A stretch of DNA of 64,000 nucleotides from Arthrobacter sp. CJ23 (GCF_024741795.1 NZ_CP102950.1:1178001-1242000), one strand, 5' to 3'. Shown: positions 1 through 8,687, counted from the stretch's first letter. A program made the numbers and translations. Notes: generated by a model not told the origin, from the sequence alone.

Positions 1-459
1 CAACTCGGTGAGCCGGACTTCCGGGTCCGCCTCGGACTGCTGCACCAGGGTCTTGAGCACCGTGAAGATGCTGCTGAGCCGGGACTGTGTGGCCACGAAG
101 TCACGGCCCCGCAAGCTTTCCGCCCAGCGCACCACGTTCTCCGCGGCGGGAGTGAGGTCATAGCGAGGCTCGTCCTGGCCCGGCAGATAGTACTTTCGGA
201 GCCAGGACCGTTCAGGTGCCGCCCAGTCATCAAGGTATTCGCTCGCTTGGCGGGGGAACTTTTCCTCGCCGTACGTCTCCCTGAGTCCGAAGAGGACGTC
301 ATCCAGAATGTCGATGAGGTGTTGGCGGCCGAGGTTTCGTTGATTGGGCCCCGTGAAGGCGGCCATGAAAAAGCAAACGGCCAAGGGAGCATTTTGAGCT
401 CGAAGCAGGGCCCATCCTGCATGGTTCTCACGCAGGGCGTTGATTGCGTAGTAGTCCAT
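1..459 (-). CDS. jetA: JetA/DUF3375 family protein, Wadjet-type anti-plasmid complex subunit (N-terminal part only)
   Basis: The minus strand reads open from about 519 to the left edge. It gives roughly 153-173 residues that I recognise as the N-terminus of DUF3375, with blocks such as DYYAINALRENHAGW, LRKYYLPGQDEPRYDLTP and SLRGRDFVATQSRLSSIFT. DUF3375 is JetA, the MukF/kleisin-like subunit of Wadjet (also called MksBEFG or EptABCD). That complex uses an SMC-like loop extruder and the JetD nuclease to destroy circular plasmids. I chose the ATG at 459 because AAGGA lies 4 bases upstream; an in-frame ATG at 519 would add 20 unremarkable residues. The rest of this gene and any jetB, jetC and jetD would lie left of the window, so an intact system cannot be confirmed. 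Family recognition is from memory of the sequence pattern. Confidence 0.8.
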   Translation of the reverse strand, partial: MDYYAINALRENHAGWALLRAQNAPLAVCFFMAAFTGPNQRNLGRQHLIDILDDVLFGLRETYGEEKFPRQASEYLDDWAAPERSWLRKYYLPGQDEPRYDLTPAAENVVRWAESLRGRDFVATQSRLSSIFTVLKTLVQQSEADPEVRLTEL

Positions 460-619
460 CCGGTCCTTCGTTGCACGTTCCCGCGGCCCGAACGCGGCGC
501 TCAACCCGGGTTCCTCCATGATATTGGCCTGCCGTCAAAATCCGTGGCAACGAAATTTCGCCAGATACTAGCTATCCGGGAAAACCTCTGTATGCTTGTA
601 GCTGTTGTTGTGTTTGGCA

Positions 620-743
620 TTTGGTAGTTCAGGCAGTTCCCGCGGTTCATTGAAGCGCGACCTTCTGAAGTAACGGTGGAGAACACCCCACACCGGAGGC
701 CCGACAGTCGGGACAACCTCCACCTTCAGTAAGGACTGAAAAA
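620..743 (+). promoter_or_regulatory. Long 5' leader of the cold-shock gene
   Basis: About 120 bases without a credible ORF precede the csp start. Cold-shock mRNAs often carry long structured leaders that control stability and translation. A short inverted pair, CCCGACAGTCGGG near 700-712, is visible, and GTAAGGACTG supplies a ribosome site before the ATG. I cannot place the promoter with confidence. Confidence 0.35.
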
Positions 744-947
744 ATGGCTACAGGTACCGTCAAGTGGTTCAACTCCGAAAAGGGCTTCGGCTTCATCTCT
801 CCTGAAGATGGCAGCCAGGACGTTTTCGCTCACTACTCCGCCATCAACTCCTCGGGCTACCGCTCCCTCGAAGAGAACCAGAAGGTTTCCTTCGACGTCG
901 AGCAGGGCCCCAAGGGTCCCCAGGCAGTAAACATCCAGGCCATCTAG
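744..947 (+). CDS. cspA: Cold-shock protein, CspA family
   Basis: A 67-residue single cold-shock domain, the usual length for the family. RNP1 (KGFGFI, residues 13-18) and RNP2 (VFAH, residues 27-30) are intact, as is the opening [10 protein letters not shown]. These proteins bind single-stranded RNA and DNA in the cytoplasm and melt RNA structure at low temperature; many paralogues are constitutive. It is transcribed alone, with a long leader upstream and a strong hairpin downstream. Which csp paralogue it is cannot be told from this window. Confidence 0.95.
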   Translation: MATGTVKWFNSEKGFGFISPEDGSQDVFAHYSAINSSGYRSLEENQKVSFDVEQGPKGPQAVNIQAI

Positions 948-963
948 GTTTCGGATTTTCAAA

Positions 964-992
964 GGAAGGGCCGGTCATTGACCGGCCCTTCC
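964..992 (+). terminator. Terminator hairpin after cspA
   Basis: Perfect 14-base inverted repeat (GGAAGGGCCGGTCA and its complement) with a one-base centre, 17 bases after the stop. There is no long U tract, which is common in high-GC actinobacteria. Confidence 0.8.
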
Positions 993-1045
993 GGCGTTTA
1001 AGCTTTGTCCGTTTTCGGGGCGCCGGTTCTGGCAGGATTGTTGCC

Positions 1046-2302
1046 ATGCGAACACCCGATACCGTGCCGGCACTCGACCTCCGTATCAGCATCGAAGGCT
1101 CCACCCCGGAGATCTGGCGGAGACTGATTGTGCCCGAGTCGGCCACCATCGCCGATTTCCACCAGGCGATCCAGAAGGCCTTCGGCTGGCAGGACTACCA
1201 CCTCTACGGAGTCAGGGCCAGCGACCGCAAAGGCCAGCCCCGCGTGATCGTAGGCACGGAAGAAGCAGCTGACGAGCTCGGAGCGGAAGCCGCCGCCGGC
1301 GTCGTACTCTCCGAACTGATCGATCCGTCAGACGCAGGCGCCGCCAAGCTCGAGTATGAGTACGACTTCGGCGACTCCTGGATCCACGAAATCGCGGTAC
1401 TCGGCCCCGCCGAGCTGCCGCCGGGAAGCATCCAATGCGTCGACGGCGCCATGAGGGGACCCGTGGAGGACTCCGGTGGCATCGGCGGCTATGCGGACCT
1501 GCTCTCGAAGCTGAACGATCCGGAGTATGGCGACCACGACGGCGCCGCCGAGTGGCTTGAAGGCATGACGGGCGAACCCGCCGCGGACTTCGACCCCGCA
1601 GCCTTCAGCCTTGAGGCCATCAACACGCAACTGGTCCAGCTGGCCAGGCGGCTCTGGCCCGGGCCGGTGAGCGCGGAGGACATGCACGCCGTCCTGAAGC
1701 CCGTCCAGTGGTTCCTGGACGAGGCTTCGCCCGACGGCCTCGAGCTGACCAAGGACGGCTACGTGAAGCCCGCCATCGTCAAGGCGGCCATGACCGCGCT
1801 CGGCTGGGACGAGGCCTGGATGGGCACCGGCCGTCAGGAGATCCACACGCGCCCCATGCTGGCGCTGCGGGAACAGCTGCAAGAGTGGAAACTGCTCCGG
1901 AAATTCAAGGGACGGCTCGTCCTCACGCCGTCCGGCCGCAAGGTCGCCAAAGACCCGCAGGCCCTCTGGGACTACCTTGCGGACCGCGTGGCCCATCCCT
2001 TGTCGGACGCCGACAAACTGGTGACCCGGATGGCAGTGCATTGGCTGGTGGAGGGACTGGAGCTGTCCTACGACACACGCGAGCGGGTGATCCACGATGC
2101 CTTGAATCGGGCCGGTTTCCGGATGCCGGGTGGCGGCGCCGTGCCAATGGAGGCTGGGTGGGATTTGTACTTCGATGTCCGCCGGAGCCTGGACGCCCTG
2201 GAACTGAAGGACGCCCGTTGGGCGCCTAATGCGAAAACCACCGACGCCGGCCTGAAGTTCCTCCTGGACGTGCAGCGGCGGCTGGAGGGCGGAGCCGTTT
2301 AG
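1046..2302 (+). CDS. pRiA4b ORF-3-like protein
   Basis: A 418-residue protein whose first ~190 residues match the plasmid pRiA4b ORF-3 domain: LDLRISIEGSTPEIWRRL near the start, FHQAIQKAFGWQDYHLYG, then YEYDFGDSWIHEI. The family is named after an Agrobacterium plasmid gene and its biochemical function is unknown. The second half (about 200-418) is a helical extension with no domain I recognise. ATG is preceded by AGGA 8 bases upstream. It appears to be transcribed alone, between the csp terminator and a lipoprotein gene. The name does not by itself mean mobile DNA, and no transposase or inverted ends are visible here. Confidence 0.8.
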   Translation: MRTPDTVPALDLRISIEGSTPEIWRRLIVPESATIADFHQAIQKAFGWQDYHLYGVRASDRKGQPRVIVGTEEAADELGAEAAAGVVLSELIDPSDAGAAKLEYEYDFGDSWIHEIAVLGPAELPPGSIQCVDGAMRGPVEDSGGIGGYADLLSKLNDPEYGDHDGAAEWLEGMTGEPAADFDPAAFSLEAINTQLVQLARRLWPGPVSAEDMHAVLKPVQWFLDEASPDGLELTKDGYVKPAIVKAAMTALGWDEAWMGTGRQEIHTRPMLALREQLQEWKLLRKFKGRLVLTPSGRKVAKDPQALWDYLADRVAHPLSDADKLVTRMAVHWLVEGLELSYDTRERVIHDALNRAGFRMPGGGAVPMEAGWDLYFDVRRSLDALELKDARWAPNAKTTDAGLKFLLDVQRRLEGGAV

Positions 2303-2431
2303 GCGGGCCTGCCCTGCTGAGGTTCGCGGAAGTTTTCCACTGGGGAAGTTTTCCACATAGGGCAATTGGCCGCTGTTGGCCGTGACGGCGGCTCCGTAGC
2401 GTGATGGCAAGACCACCACGTAGGGAGAACC

Positions 2432-2872
2432 ATGAACCGGACCATCACCGCCCTGGCCCTTGCCGGATTCCTCACCATTGCCGGATGCGCCGCGCCTCCG
2501 GTGCCGGACCGAGCTGCCGCGACAGCATCCTCCCAGCAGCACACGCCCGAGGCGGATGTCGGAACTGAGCCGAGCACGCGACCTTCGGATGGGTCAGCGG
2601 CGGCGATGAGCGCTCGGGAGGTTTGCCTCGCCTGGCGTGACGGGATCCGGGCAGCCTATGACCCTGCCACGGCAACGGAGGAGGACAGCCGAAGGCTGGT
2701 TGCTGCCACCGGCGCCGCGCCGGCAGAAATACGCAAGCAGGCCTCGGCGGCACTTCAAGTGGTGCTCTACCGTGCGGCAGCAGGCAACCCGGACCACATC
2801 CAGGACGGAGAAGTCCAAATACTCGAAGCACTCCACAAGGCTTGTTCCGAGCACGGCGTGAGGATCTTCTGA
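2432..2872 (+). CDS. Putative lipoprotein of unknown function
   Basis: A 146-residue protein with a clear lipoprotein signal: MNRT, a hydrophobic stretch, then the lipobox TIAGC with the lipidated Cys at residue 19. The region from about 22 to 50 is rich in Ala, Pro, Ser and Thr, a typical linker. The remainder is probably a small helical domain. A GGGAGAAcc ribosome site precedes the ATG. The stop overlaps the next start as TGATG, so the two genes are probably co-translated. I do not recognise the family. Confidence 0.75.
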   Translation: MNRTITALALAGFLTIAGCAAPPVPDRAAATASSQQHTPEADVGTEPSTRPSDGSAAAMSAREVCLAWRDGIRAAYDPATATEEDSRRLVAATGAAPAEIRKQASAALQVVLYRAAAGNPDHIQDGEVQILEALHKACSEHGVRIF

Positions 2873-3048
2873 TGAGCTGCGGAAACGACCTGAAGCGACA
2901 GCTGGCCGCCACGACCGTCGGCGCATGCATCGCGCTGACTGCCTGCGGTGTGGCGTCCCTTGCAGCCGCCGAGCGTCTTAGCGGGGAGTCGCCGCGGCGG
3001 GTGCCGACTGTGCCGGGCGATATCCGTTCGACGGCGGGACCTCGGTAG
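2872..3048 (+). CDS. Small putative lipoprotein, translationally coupled
   Basis: A 58-residue ORF whose ATG overlaps the preceding stop (TGATG), typical of coupling. The N-terminus has a basic stretch, a hydrophobic run and a lipobox-like LTAC (Cys near residue 25), then a short Pro/Arg/Ser tail. Both ORFs of this pair thus look like exported lipoproteins. The last 71 bases are antisense to the end of the UDP-glucose dehydrogenase gene, so the real product could be shorter or absent. No function can be assigned. Confidence 0.45.
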   Translation: MSCGNDLKRQLAATTVGACIALTACGVASLAAAERLSGESPRRVPTVPGDIRSTAGPR

Positions 3049-4450
3049 TGGCCCGGGGCGCGGCTGACGCCTTGGCCGGGCTGGCGCTGGCAGAAGCCTG
3101 GGGGCTTTTGGCAATATCCACCGCAGCGGCAGATCCTGTCCCCAGGCCACGGACTGTCCAGCCGGCTGTCCGCCAGGTTTCGGCGTCCAGGACGTTGCGT
3201 GCGTCCAGCACCATCCGGCGTCGTACGAGTCCTGCGACGGCTGTGGGCGAGAGGTCACGGTATTCGTCCCACTCGGTCAGGAGCAGGACCAGCTCCGCGC
3301 CTTCCAGGGCCCGGGTGGTGGAGGCCTCGAAGCGGAGCTGGGGGTACCTCATCCAGGCGTTGTTGATGGCCTTGGGATCGGTCACCGTGACGTGGGCTCC
3401 GGCTGCAGCCAGTTGGAGGGCTACATCCAAGGCGGGGGAGTCACGGATGTCGTCCGTATCCGGTTTGAAGGCAGCACCCAGTACGGTCACTGTGCGTCCG
3501 GACAGGAAGCCGCGGCACATGTCGCGGGCCACCTCAACCGTGCGGGAGCGCTGGTCGAGATTGATCGAGTCCACCACACCCATCCACTCATCCACGGACG
3601 GAACGGACAGGGCGCGGGCCTGGGCCCGGAAGGAGCGGACGTCCTTGGGCAGGCACCCGCCGCCGAATCCCAGCCCGGCGTGCAGGTACCGGTTGCCGAT
3701 GCGAGGGTCCAGGCCCATGGCTTCGCTGAGTTCGGTGACGTCGGCACCCGACGCGTCGCACAACTCGGCCATGGCGTTGATGAAGCTGACCTTGGTGGCC
3801 AGGAACGCGTTCGACGCCGACTTGATCAGCTCGGCCGTTGCGAAATTGCAGACCAGCCGGGGAATGCCGGCCAGGACCAGGGGCTCGTAGACAGCATCGA
3901 GGACGGCCGTGACCGGGGCGCCGGCAGCGGCTCCCTTGCCGCCCGGGACGCCGTAAACCAGGCGGTCGGGAACCAGGGAATCCTTGACTGCGGTGCCCTG
4001 GCGCAGGAACTCGGGGTTCCAGCCGAGGAGCACATCGGAGCGGCGCGAGAGGAGGCTGCGGAGCATCTCCACCGTCCCCACGGGAACTGTGGACTTGCCC
4101 ACCACCGCGGCACCCTTCGCCATGTGGGGGAGGAGGCTCTTCACAGCAGCGAGCAGGTAGGACAGGTCCGCGGTGTCAGAGGTCTTGGACTGCGGCGTGC
4201 CGACGCAGAGGAAGTGGACCTGGGCGGCGGCGGCCTCGGCGAAGTCGGTCGAGAAGCTCAGCCGGCCCGTGGCGAAGCCGTCCCGGAGCAGCTCGTCCAG
4301 GCCGGGCTCGTGGAAAGGAGCGAACCCCTTGTTCAGATGGGCAACCTTGCCGGCATCCACGTCGATGCCCACCACGCTGTGGCCCATCGACGCGAGGGTG
4401 GCCGCGTGCACGGCCCCAAGGTAACCGCAGCCGACAACGGAGATTTTCAT
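2978..4450 (-). CDS. ugd: UDP-glucose 6-dehydrogenase
   Basis: Oxidises UDP-glucose to UDP-glucuronate with 2 NAD+, giving a precursor for cell-surface polysaccharide. The 490-residue protein begins MKISVVGCGYLGAVHAATLA (Rossmann nucleotide-binding fold). It has the catalytic Cys in GFGGGCLPKDVRSF, the conserved GTAVKDSLVPDR segment, and the C-terminal UDP-binding domain (AAFKPDTDDIRDSPA). About 50 Ala/Ser/Pro-rich residues at the C-terminus are not part of the enzyme fold. The start overlaps the stop of the upstream glycosyltransferase by 4 bases (ATGA), so the two form an operon. The reading frame stays open far upstream, but the conserved start at 4450 is clear. Confidence 0.93.
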   Translation of the reverse strand: MKISVVGCGYLGAVHAATLASMGHSVVGIDVDAGKVAHLNKGFAPFHEPGLDELLRDGFATGRLSFSTDFAEAAAAQVHFLCVGTPQSKTSDTADLSYLLAAVKSLLPHMAKGAAVVGKSTVPVGTVEMLRSLLSRRSDVLLGWNPEFLRQGTAVKDSLVPDRLVYGVPGGKGAAAGAPVTAVLDAVYEPLVLAGIPRLVCNFATAELIKSASNAFLATKVSFINAMAELCDASGADVTELSEAMGLDPRIGNRYLHAGLGFGGGCLPKDVRSFRAQARALSVPSVDEWMGVVDSINLDQRSRTVEVARDMCRGFLSGRTVTVLGAAFKPDTDDIRDSPALDVALQLAAAGAHVTVTDPKAINNAWMRYPQLRFEASTTRALEGAELVLLLTEWDEYRDLSPTAVAGLVRRRMVLDARNVLDAETWRTAGWTVRGLGTGSAAAVDIAKSPQASASASPAKASAAPRATTEVPPSNGYRPAQSAPAAATPR

Positions 4451-5625
4451 GAAACGGGTCCTTTGCTTGAAGTCAGAGTGGTGCTTGAAGGATCGCCCGG
4501 CTCCACCACGGCCCGGCCCGCGATCACGTCCTCGTAGTGCCGCACCAGATTGGCGCTCAGCACGGGCCACGTCCGGCCCTGGACCGAGGCGGTGGCCGCC
4601 TCGGCGAACGCGCGGCGCTTGGCGTCGTCGCCCATCAGGTCCTGCACGTAGCCGCGCAGCTGGGAAAGGTTCCCCGGTTCGTACAGCCAGCCCGTGCGCG
4701 AGTTCTCCACCAGGTCCAAGGGGCCGCCACGGCCCGTCGCCACCACAGGAACACCTGAAGCCATGGCTTCCTGGATGGTCTGGCAGAAGGTCTCGAATTC
4801 GCCGGGATGGACGAACAGATCGAAGGATGCAACAGCCTGGGCGAGATCGTCGCCGCTGAGGAACCCCGTGAAGACGGCGCTGGGCAGTGCTGTTTCGAGG
4901 GCAGCCCGCTGGGGGCCGTCGCCCACAATGACCAGGCGGGTTCCCGGCAGGTCGGCAAGCACGGCGAGATCCTCCACCTGCTTCTCGATGGCCAGGCGGC
5001 CCACATAGCCGATGATGCGCTCGCCGTCGCGCGCCACGGTGGCGCGCCACGCCGTCGAACGCTTCGCGGGGTTGAAGCGGGCGGTGTCCACACCGCGGCG
5101 CCACATGTCCACGCGCAGGATGCCGCGGCCGCGCAACTGGTTCAGCGCAAACGTGGACGGCACCAGGGTCCGGTTGGCCAGCAGGTGGATGTCGTCCACC
5201 CTGTTCCAGGCCCAGTTCTCAAGGAACGGGACCCCGTAGCGGGCTGCGTAGCTGGGGACCTCGGTCTGGTAGATGGCCACCGTGGGGATCCCGAGCTGGT
5301 GCGCCGCCTGCACGGCCCGCCAGCCAAGGACGAACGGTGATGCGAGGTGGACGACGTCCGGTGCGTAGTCGGCAAGGATTCTCTTGACCCGGTTCACACC
5401 GCCCAACGCCACCCGCACATTCGTGTATCCGGCCAGCGGCACGGAAGGGAGGCGGTGCACATACGCGCCGTTCACGACGTCCGAAACAGCAGTGTCCGAC
5501 GTCGACGGCGCAATCACCATCACCTCGTCCCCGCGTTCCTGCAGATGCTCCAGCACCCGCAGGATGGAGTGGGTTACCCCGTTCATGAGCGGCAGGAATG
5601 ATTCGGCGACGATTGCGATCCTCAC
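4447..5625 (-). CDS. GT4-family glycosyltransferase, probably GDP-mannose-dependent mannosyltransferase
   Basis: A 392-residue GT-B glycosyltransferase. It begins MRIAIVAESFLPLMNGVTHS, with a glycine-rich acceptor-domain loop. The C-terminal donor domain carries IIGYVGRLAIEKQVEDL and the EX7E-type segment EFETFCQTIQEAMASGVPVV. This pattern resembles actinobacterial mannosyltransferases of the MgtA/PimB type, which build lipomannan or glycolipid anchors; that specificity is inferred. It is translationally coupled to ugd downstream, suggesting a joint envelope-glycan role, perhaps a glucuronic-acid-containing glycolipid. Confidence 0.88.
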   Translation of the reverse strand: MRIAIVAESFLPLMNGVTHSILRVLEHLQERGDEVMVIAPSTSDTAVSDVVNGAYVHRLPSVPLAGYTNVRVALGGVNRVKRILADYAPDVVHLASPFVLGWRAVQAAHQLGIPTVAIYQTEVPSYAARYGVPFLENWAWNRVDDIHLLANRTLVPSTFALNQLRGRGILRVDMWRRGVDTARFNPAKRSTAWRATVARDGERIIGYVGRLAIEKQVEDLAVLADLPGTRLVIVGDGPQRAALETALPSAVFTGFLSGDDLAQAVASFDLFVHPGEFETFCQTIQEAMASGVPVVATGRGGPLDLVENSRTGWLYEPGNLSQLRGYVQDLMGDDAKRRAFAEAATASVQGRTWPVLSANLVRHYEDVIAGRAVVEPGDPSSTTLTSSKGPVS

Positions 5626-5724
5626 CCCTCCACGGTGTGGTCCGCGGTTGGCGTGGCGGGGGAATGGGCGTGACGGTGGATGAAAGCTTTGGTTAACAGA
5701 TGGGCGGGAGTCAGTTTGAAGCCC

Positions 5725-5961
5725 CTACCCTTGCAAAACCTCCGGCAGCTCATCCACGTACACCGTCTGCGGCGGTTCGAAGTAGATCACCAGCACCTTG
5801 TCGCCCACGGGAAACTCGCTCGTCCCGTCAAAGGGATGGGCGAAGAACGCGTTCGTTCCGCCGTGGAAGGGCAGCATCACCTCGCCGATGGTGCCCGGCC
5901 CGATGCGCCCCGTGACCCGGCCGATCTTGCCGGTGAGGCTTCGGTCCACGTTCCTATGCAT
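5725..5961 (-). CDS. NfeD-like OB-fold protein
   Basis: A 78-residue protein with a small beta-rich fold resembling the C-terminal OB domain of NfeD: TGKIGRVTGRIGPGTIGEV, then FPVGDKVLVIYFEPPQTVYV. There is no membrane segment, so it lacks the NfeD membrane part. Its start overlaps the end of the flotillin-like gene by 8 bases, so it is the second gene of that operon. NfeD proteins commonly pair with SPFH proteins in membrane microdomains, which supports the call. The family match is inferred from pattern and context. Confidence 0.65.
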   Translation of the reverse strand: MHRNVDRSLTGKIGRVTGRIGPGTIGEVMLPFHGGTNAFFAHPFDGTSEFPVGDKVLVIYFEPPQTVYVDELPEVLQG

Positions 5962-7390
5962 CGGGGGCTTTCGTCGGCCGCTTGGGAGCTTCCTTCCCGC
6001 CCCTGAGCGCGGCCGCGAGCGAGGGCAGGAAGTTCCCCACCTGGGACAGGATCCCGCCCACCATGTTGTTCAGGCCCTCGCCGCCGTTGAGGACGGTCAG
6101 CTGCCCCACATGGGCGAACGGCTCGGCGGCGGCAGCCACAATGGCCGGCATGTTCTCCGCCAGCTGCTGGGAGATCACGGCGTCCTGGTTGGTTTCCAGG
6201 GCCTCGCCGCGGGCCTTGATGCCCTCGGCCTCTGCCAGGGCCTTGGCCTTGACGGCGGATGCCGCGGCATTGCCGCGGGCAGTGGTGGCAGCGGCTTCGG
6301 CTTCACCGGTCACCCGTGTGGCGCCGGCCATTGCGGCGGCAGCTCCCGCGTTGGCTTGGGCCTCCAGCTCCACACGCCGCGCGTTCGCCTGGGCCTCCAG
6401 TTCGGTGCGCTTGGCCAGTGCCTCTGCCGCACTGATGTCCGCGGCCTTCTTCGCTTCGGCTTCGGTCCGTTGGGCGTAGGCCTTGGCGTCAGCGGGTTTG
6501 CGGATGGTGGTCTGCAGCTTTTGTTCTTCGCGATCAGCCTCGAGCTTGGCCACCTCGGTTTCCTGGACCACCACCTGCTGGCGGGCTGTGGCGTCGGCCA
6601 GAGGACCGGCCTGGGCGGCGTTGGCGCGGGCCCGTTCCGCATTCGCCTGGGCGGCGGATTGCTGGATGGCTGAGAGGCTCTGGGCATCCGCGATCAGTGC
6701 CGCTGCTTCTGCTTCCTTCTCAGCGGCCTCGCGGTTGCGGGTTGCCTCGGCGATGCGGGCCTCCATCTTCACCTGCGCGATGTGCGGTTTGGCGAGGTTC
6801 TGGATGTAGCCCGTGGGATCCTGCAGGTCCTTGATCTGCAGCGAATCCACCACCAGCCCGAGCTTCTCCATCTCCACACCGCTCGCACTGCGGACCAAGG
6901 AGGCAAGCTTGTCGCGCTCGCGGATGATCTCCTCAACCGTCATGCTGCCGATGATCGAGCGCAGGTGTCCTTCAAACACGTTGTAGACCTGGCTCTCCAT
7001 CTTCGGTTGCTGCCCCAGGAACCTCCGCGCCGCATTGGCAATGAAGGGCGGAGCGTCACCGATCTTGTAGATCACCACGCCTTCCACGATCACCTGGATG
7101 CCCTGGGAGGTGACACAAGATACCTTCAGCTCGGTCTCATTGAGGGTGAGGGCCAAGGTCCGCACGGTCTGGAGTCCCGGGACCACCAGCGACCCCTTGC
7201 CGGTGACGATCTTGAAGTCCATGCCGTCGGTATTTTCCAGGGTGCCACGGGTCAGGCCCGAAATGATCAGGGCCTCGTTCGGCTCGGCCACCTTCCACAT
7301 GGCCTTGACCGATAGCCACACGAAACCGACAGCAGCCACGACGCCGAGAATTGCGCCGATCAGTGGGAAGAATGCCGAGAGCTCGTCCAT
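5954..7390 (-). CDS. Flotillin-like SPFH-domain protein
   Basis: A 478-residue protein: an N-terminal membrane segment (about 7-27), an SPFH/band-7 domain (about 30-220, including PNEALIISG and VEEIIRERDKLASLV), then a long Ala/Glu-rich coiled coil (about 220-420) with repeated EAEAA-type motifs and a short C-terminal tail. This is the flotillin (FloT/YuaG) layout. Such proteins oligomerise on the inner membrane and organise protein complexes. The start at 7390 has AAGGGA about 9 bases upstream; the longer open frame upstream has no family support. It forms an operon with the NfeD-like gene. Confidence 0.88.
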   Translation of the reverse strand: MDELSAFFPLIGAILGVVAAVGFVWLSVKAMWKVAEPNEALIISGLTRGTLENTDGMDFKIVTGKGSLVVPGLQTVRTLALTLNETELKVSCVTSQGIQVIVEGVVIYKIGDAPPFIANAARRFLGQQPKMESQVYNVFEGHLRSIIGSMTVEEIIRERDKLASLVRSASGVEMEKLGLVVDSLQIKDLQDPTGYIQNLAKPHIAQVKMEARIAEATRNREAAEKEAEAAALIADAQSLSAIQQSAAQANAERARANAAQAGPLADATARQQVVVQETEVAKLEADREEQKLQTTIRKPADAKAYAQRTEAEAKKAADISAAEALAKRTELEAQANARRVELEAQANAGAAAAMAGATRVTGEAEAAATTARGNAAASAVKAKALAEAEGIKARGEALETNQDAVISQQLAENMPAIVAAAAEPFAHVGQLTVLNGGEGLNNMVGGILSQVGNFLPSLAAALRGGKEAPKRPTKAPDA

Positions 7391-7640
7391 GTGACCCAGT
7401 CCCTTCAGACGGTGTGAACCGGCCACATCCGTTGACCTTCGTAGGCCAAGTGCCTGTTCGTGTACACAGTCTCGTTCTGCCGGGGCCGGAAATCCAGCAC
7501 TTTCCTGCGCAATCTGCACGGCAGCCGTTCGACGAAAGACCGCACGGCTCGAAAGGCAACCGCGCAGTAGGAAGCGGACATGAATTGACCGCAATGGTCC
7601 GTATGCTGAAGCTGAGGAACCCCAACGCAGAGGACCAGCC

Positions 7641-8687
7641 ATGACCGCGGAAGACCCCACTATCAGCACTGTTCCCGACGGCTACTCCAGCGTCAGCCCC
7701 TGGCTCATCACCCGGGATACCAACGCCCTCTTCGAATTCCTCGCCGCAGCCTTCGGCGCACAGGAAATCGACCGCGTGGTGGGCGAGGACGGCACCATCG
7801 GCCACGCGGAAGCGCGGCTCGGCGACTCGGTGGTCCTCGCCTTCGACGGCCGGCCGCACTGGCCCGCCACGCCGTCGTACCTTCGCGTGTACGTCGACGA
7901 CGCCGATGCCGCGTTCCATGCCGCCGTCGCCGCGGGTGCCACCACGGTTTCGGTGCTGGACAACAGCGCTTGGGGCGACCGCGGGGCCCGCATCCAGGAC
8001 CCGCTGGGCAACGTCTGGTGGATCATGTCCCACATGGAGGACGTCAGCGAGGACGAGGCCGGCCGCCGCTGGCAAGCCCCCGAATACGCTGCGGGCATGG
8101 AGTACGCCATCGACTCCCTCCACCGGCACATGACGGGCCGGCCAAACGGTCCGGACAACGTCCCCTTGGCTGTTGGCGCCATGGCGCCGATCAAACGGGC
8201 GGCGGGAGTCACCGCGGTCCCGGCGGGCTACCGCTCCGTGGAACCCTGGATCATCTCCCGCAGCACCGCAGGCATCCTCGAGTTCATCACCGCGGCCTTC
8301 GGCGCCCAGGAAGCCTTCCGCGTACCCATGGAGAACGGATCGATCGGGCACGCCGAGGCCCGCATCGGCGATTCCAACGTCCTCGCCTTCGACTCCCGCC
8401 CCGATTGGCCCCCGACGCCGGCGTTCCTCCGCGTCTACGTCGACGACGGCGATGCCACGTTCGCGGCGGCGCTCGCCGCGGGTGCCACGGCGGTGACGAC
8501 CATGACGGAGATGTTCTGGGGAGAGAAGGTGGGCCGGGTCCGGGATCCCTTCGGGAACCTGTGGTGGATCCACTGCCGGGTCGCGGCGCTGAGCGAAGAA
8601 GAAGCCTTCGCGCGCGCCGGCCAGCCGGAGTTCGTCAAGGCCATGGAATACGTGACCAGCGCCGAGCTGGTGGTGCCGGACCGCTGA
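7641..8687 (+). CDS. Tandem-duplicated VOC (glyoxalase/PhnB-like) protein
   Basis: A 348-residue protein made of two similar halves. Both open with a GY.SV.PW.I.R motif (residues about 13-27 and 193-207), continue through FGAQE and the GTIGHAEAR/GSIGHAEAR motif, then the LRVYVDD motif, and end in DP.GN.WWI. Each half is a VOC metal-binding fold of the PhnB type. VOC enzymes include isomerases, dioxygenases and resistance proteins, so the reaction is unknown. The duplicate within one chain may replace the usual dimer. GAGGA lies 6 bases before the ATG. It is transcribed alone, divergently from the flotillin operon across a 250-base gap in which I see no gene. Confidence 0.85.
   Translation: MTAEDPTISTVPDGYSSVSPWLITRDTNALFEFLAAAFGAQEIDRVVGEDGTIGHAEARLGDSVVLAFDGRPHWPATPSYLRVYVDDADAAFHAAVAAGATTVSVLDNSAWGDRGARIQDPLGNVWWIMSHMEDVSEDEAGRRWQAPEYAAGMEYAIDSLHRHMTGRPNGPDNVPLAVGAMAPIKRAAGVTAVPAGYRSVEPWIISRSTAGILEFITAAFGAQEAFRVPMENGSIGHAEARIGDSNVLAFDSRPDWPPTPAFLRVYVDDGDATFAAALAAGATAVTTMTEMFWGEKVGRVRDPFGNLWWIHCRVAALSEEEAFARAGQPEFVKAMEYVTSAELVVPDR

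Noticed and set aside
1046..2302. Reading the pRiA4b ORF-3-like gene as evidence of an integrated plasmid or IS1096-like element
   Set aside because: The family name comes from its first member; no transposase, integrase, inverted ends or composition shift is visible around it.
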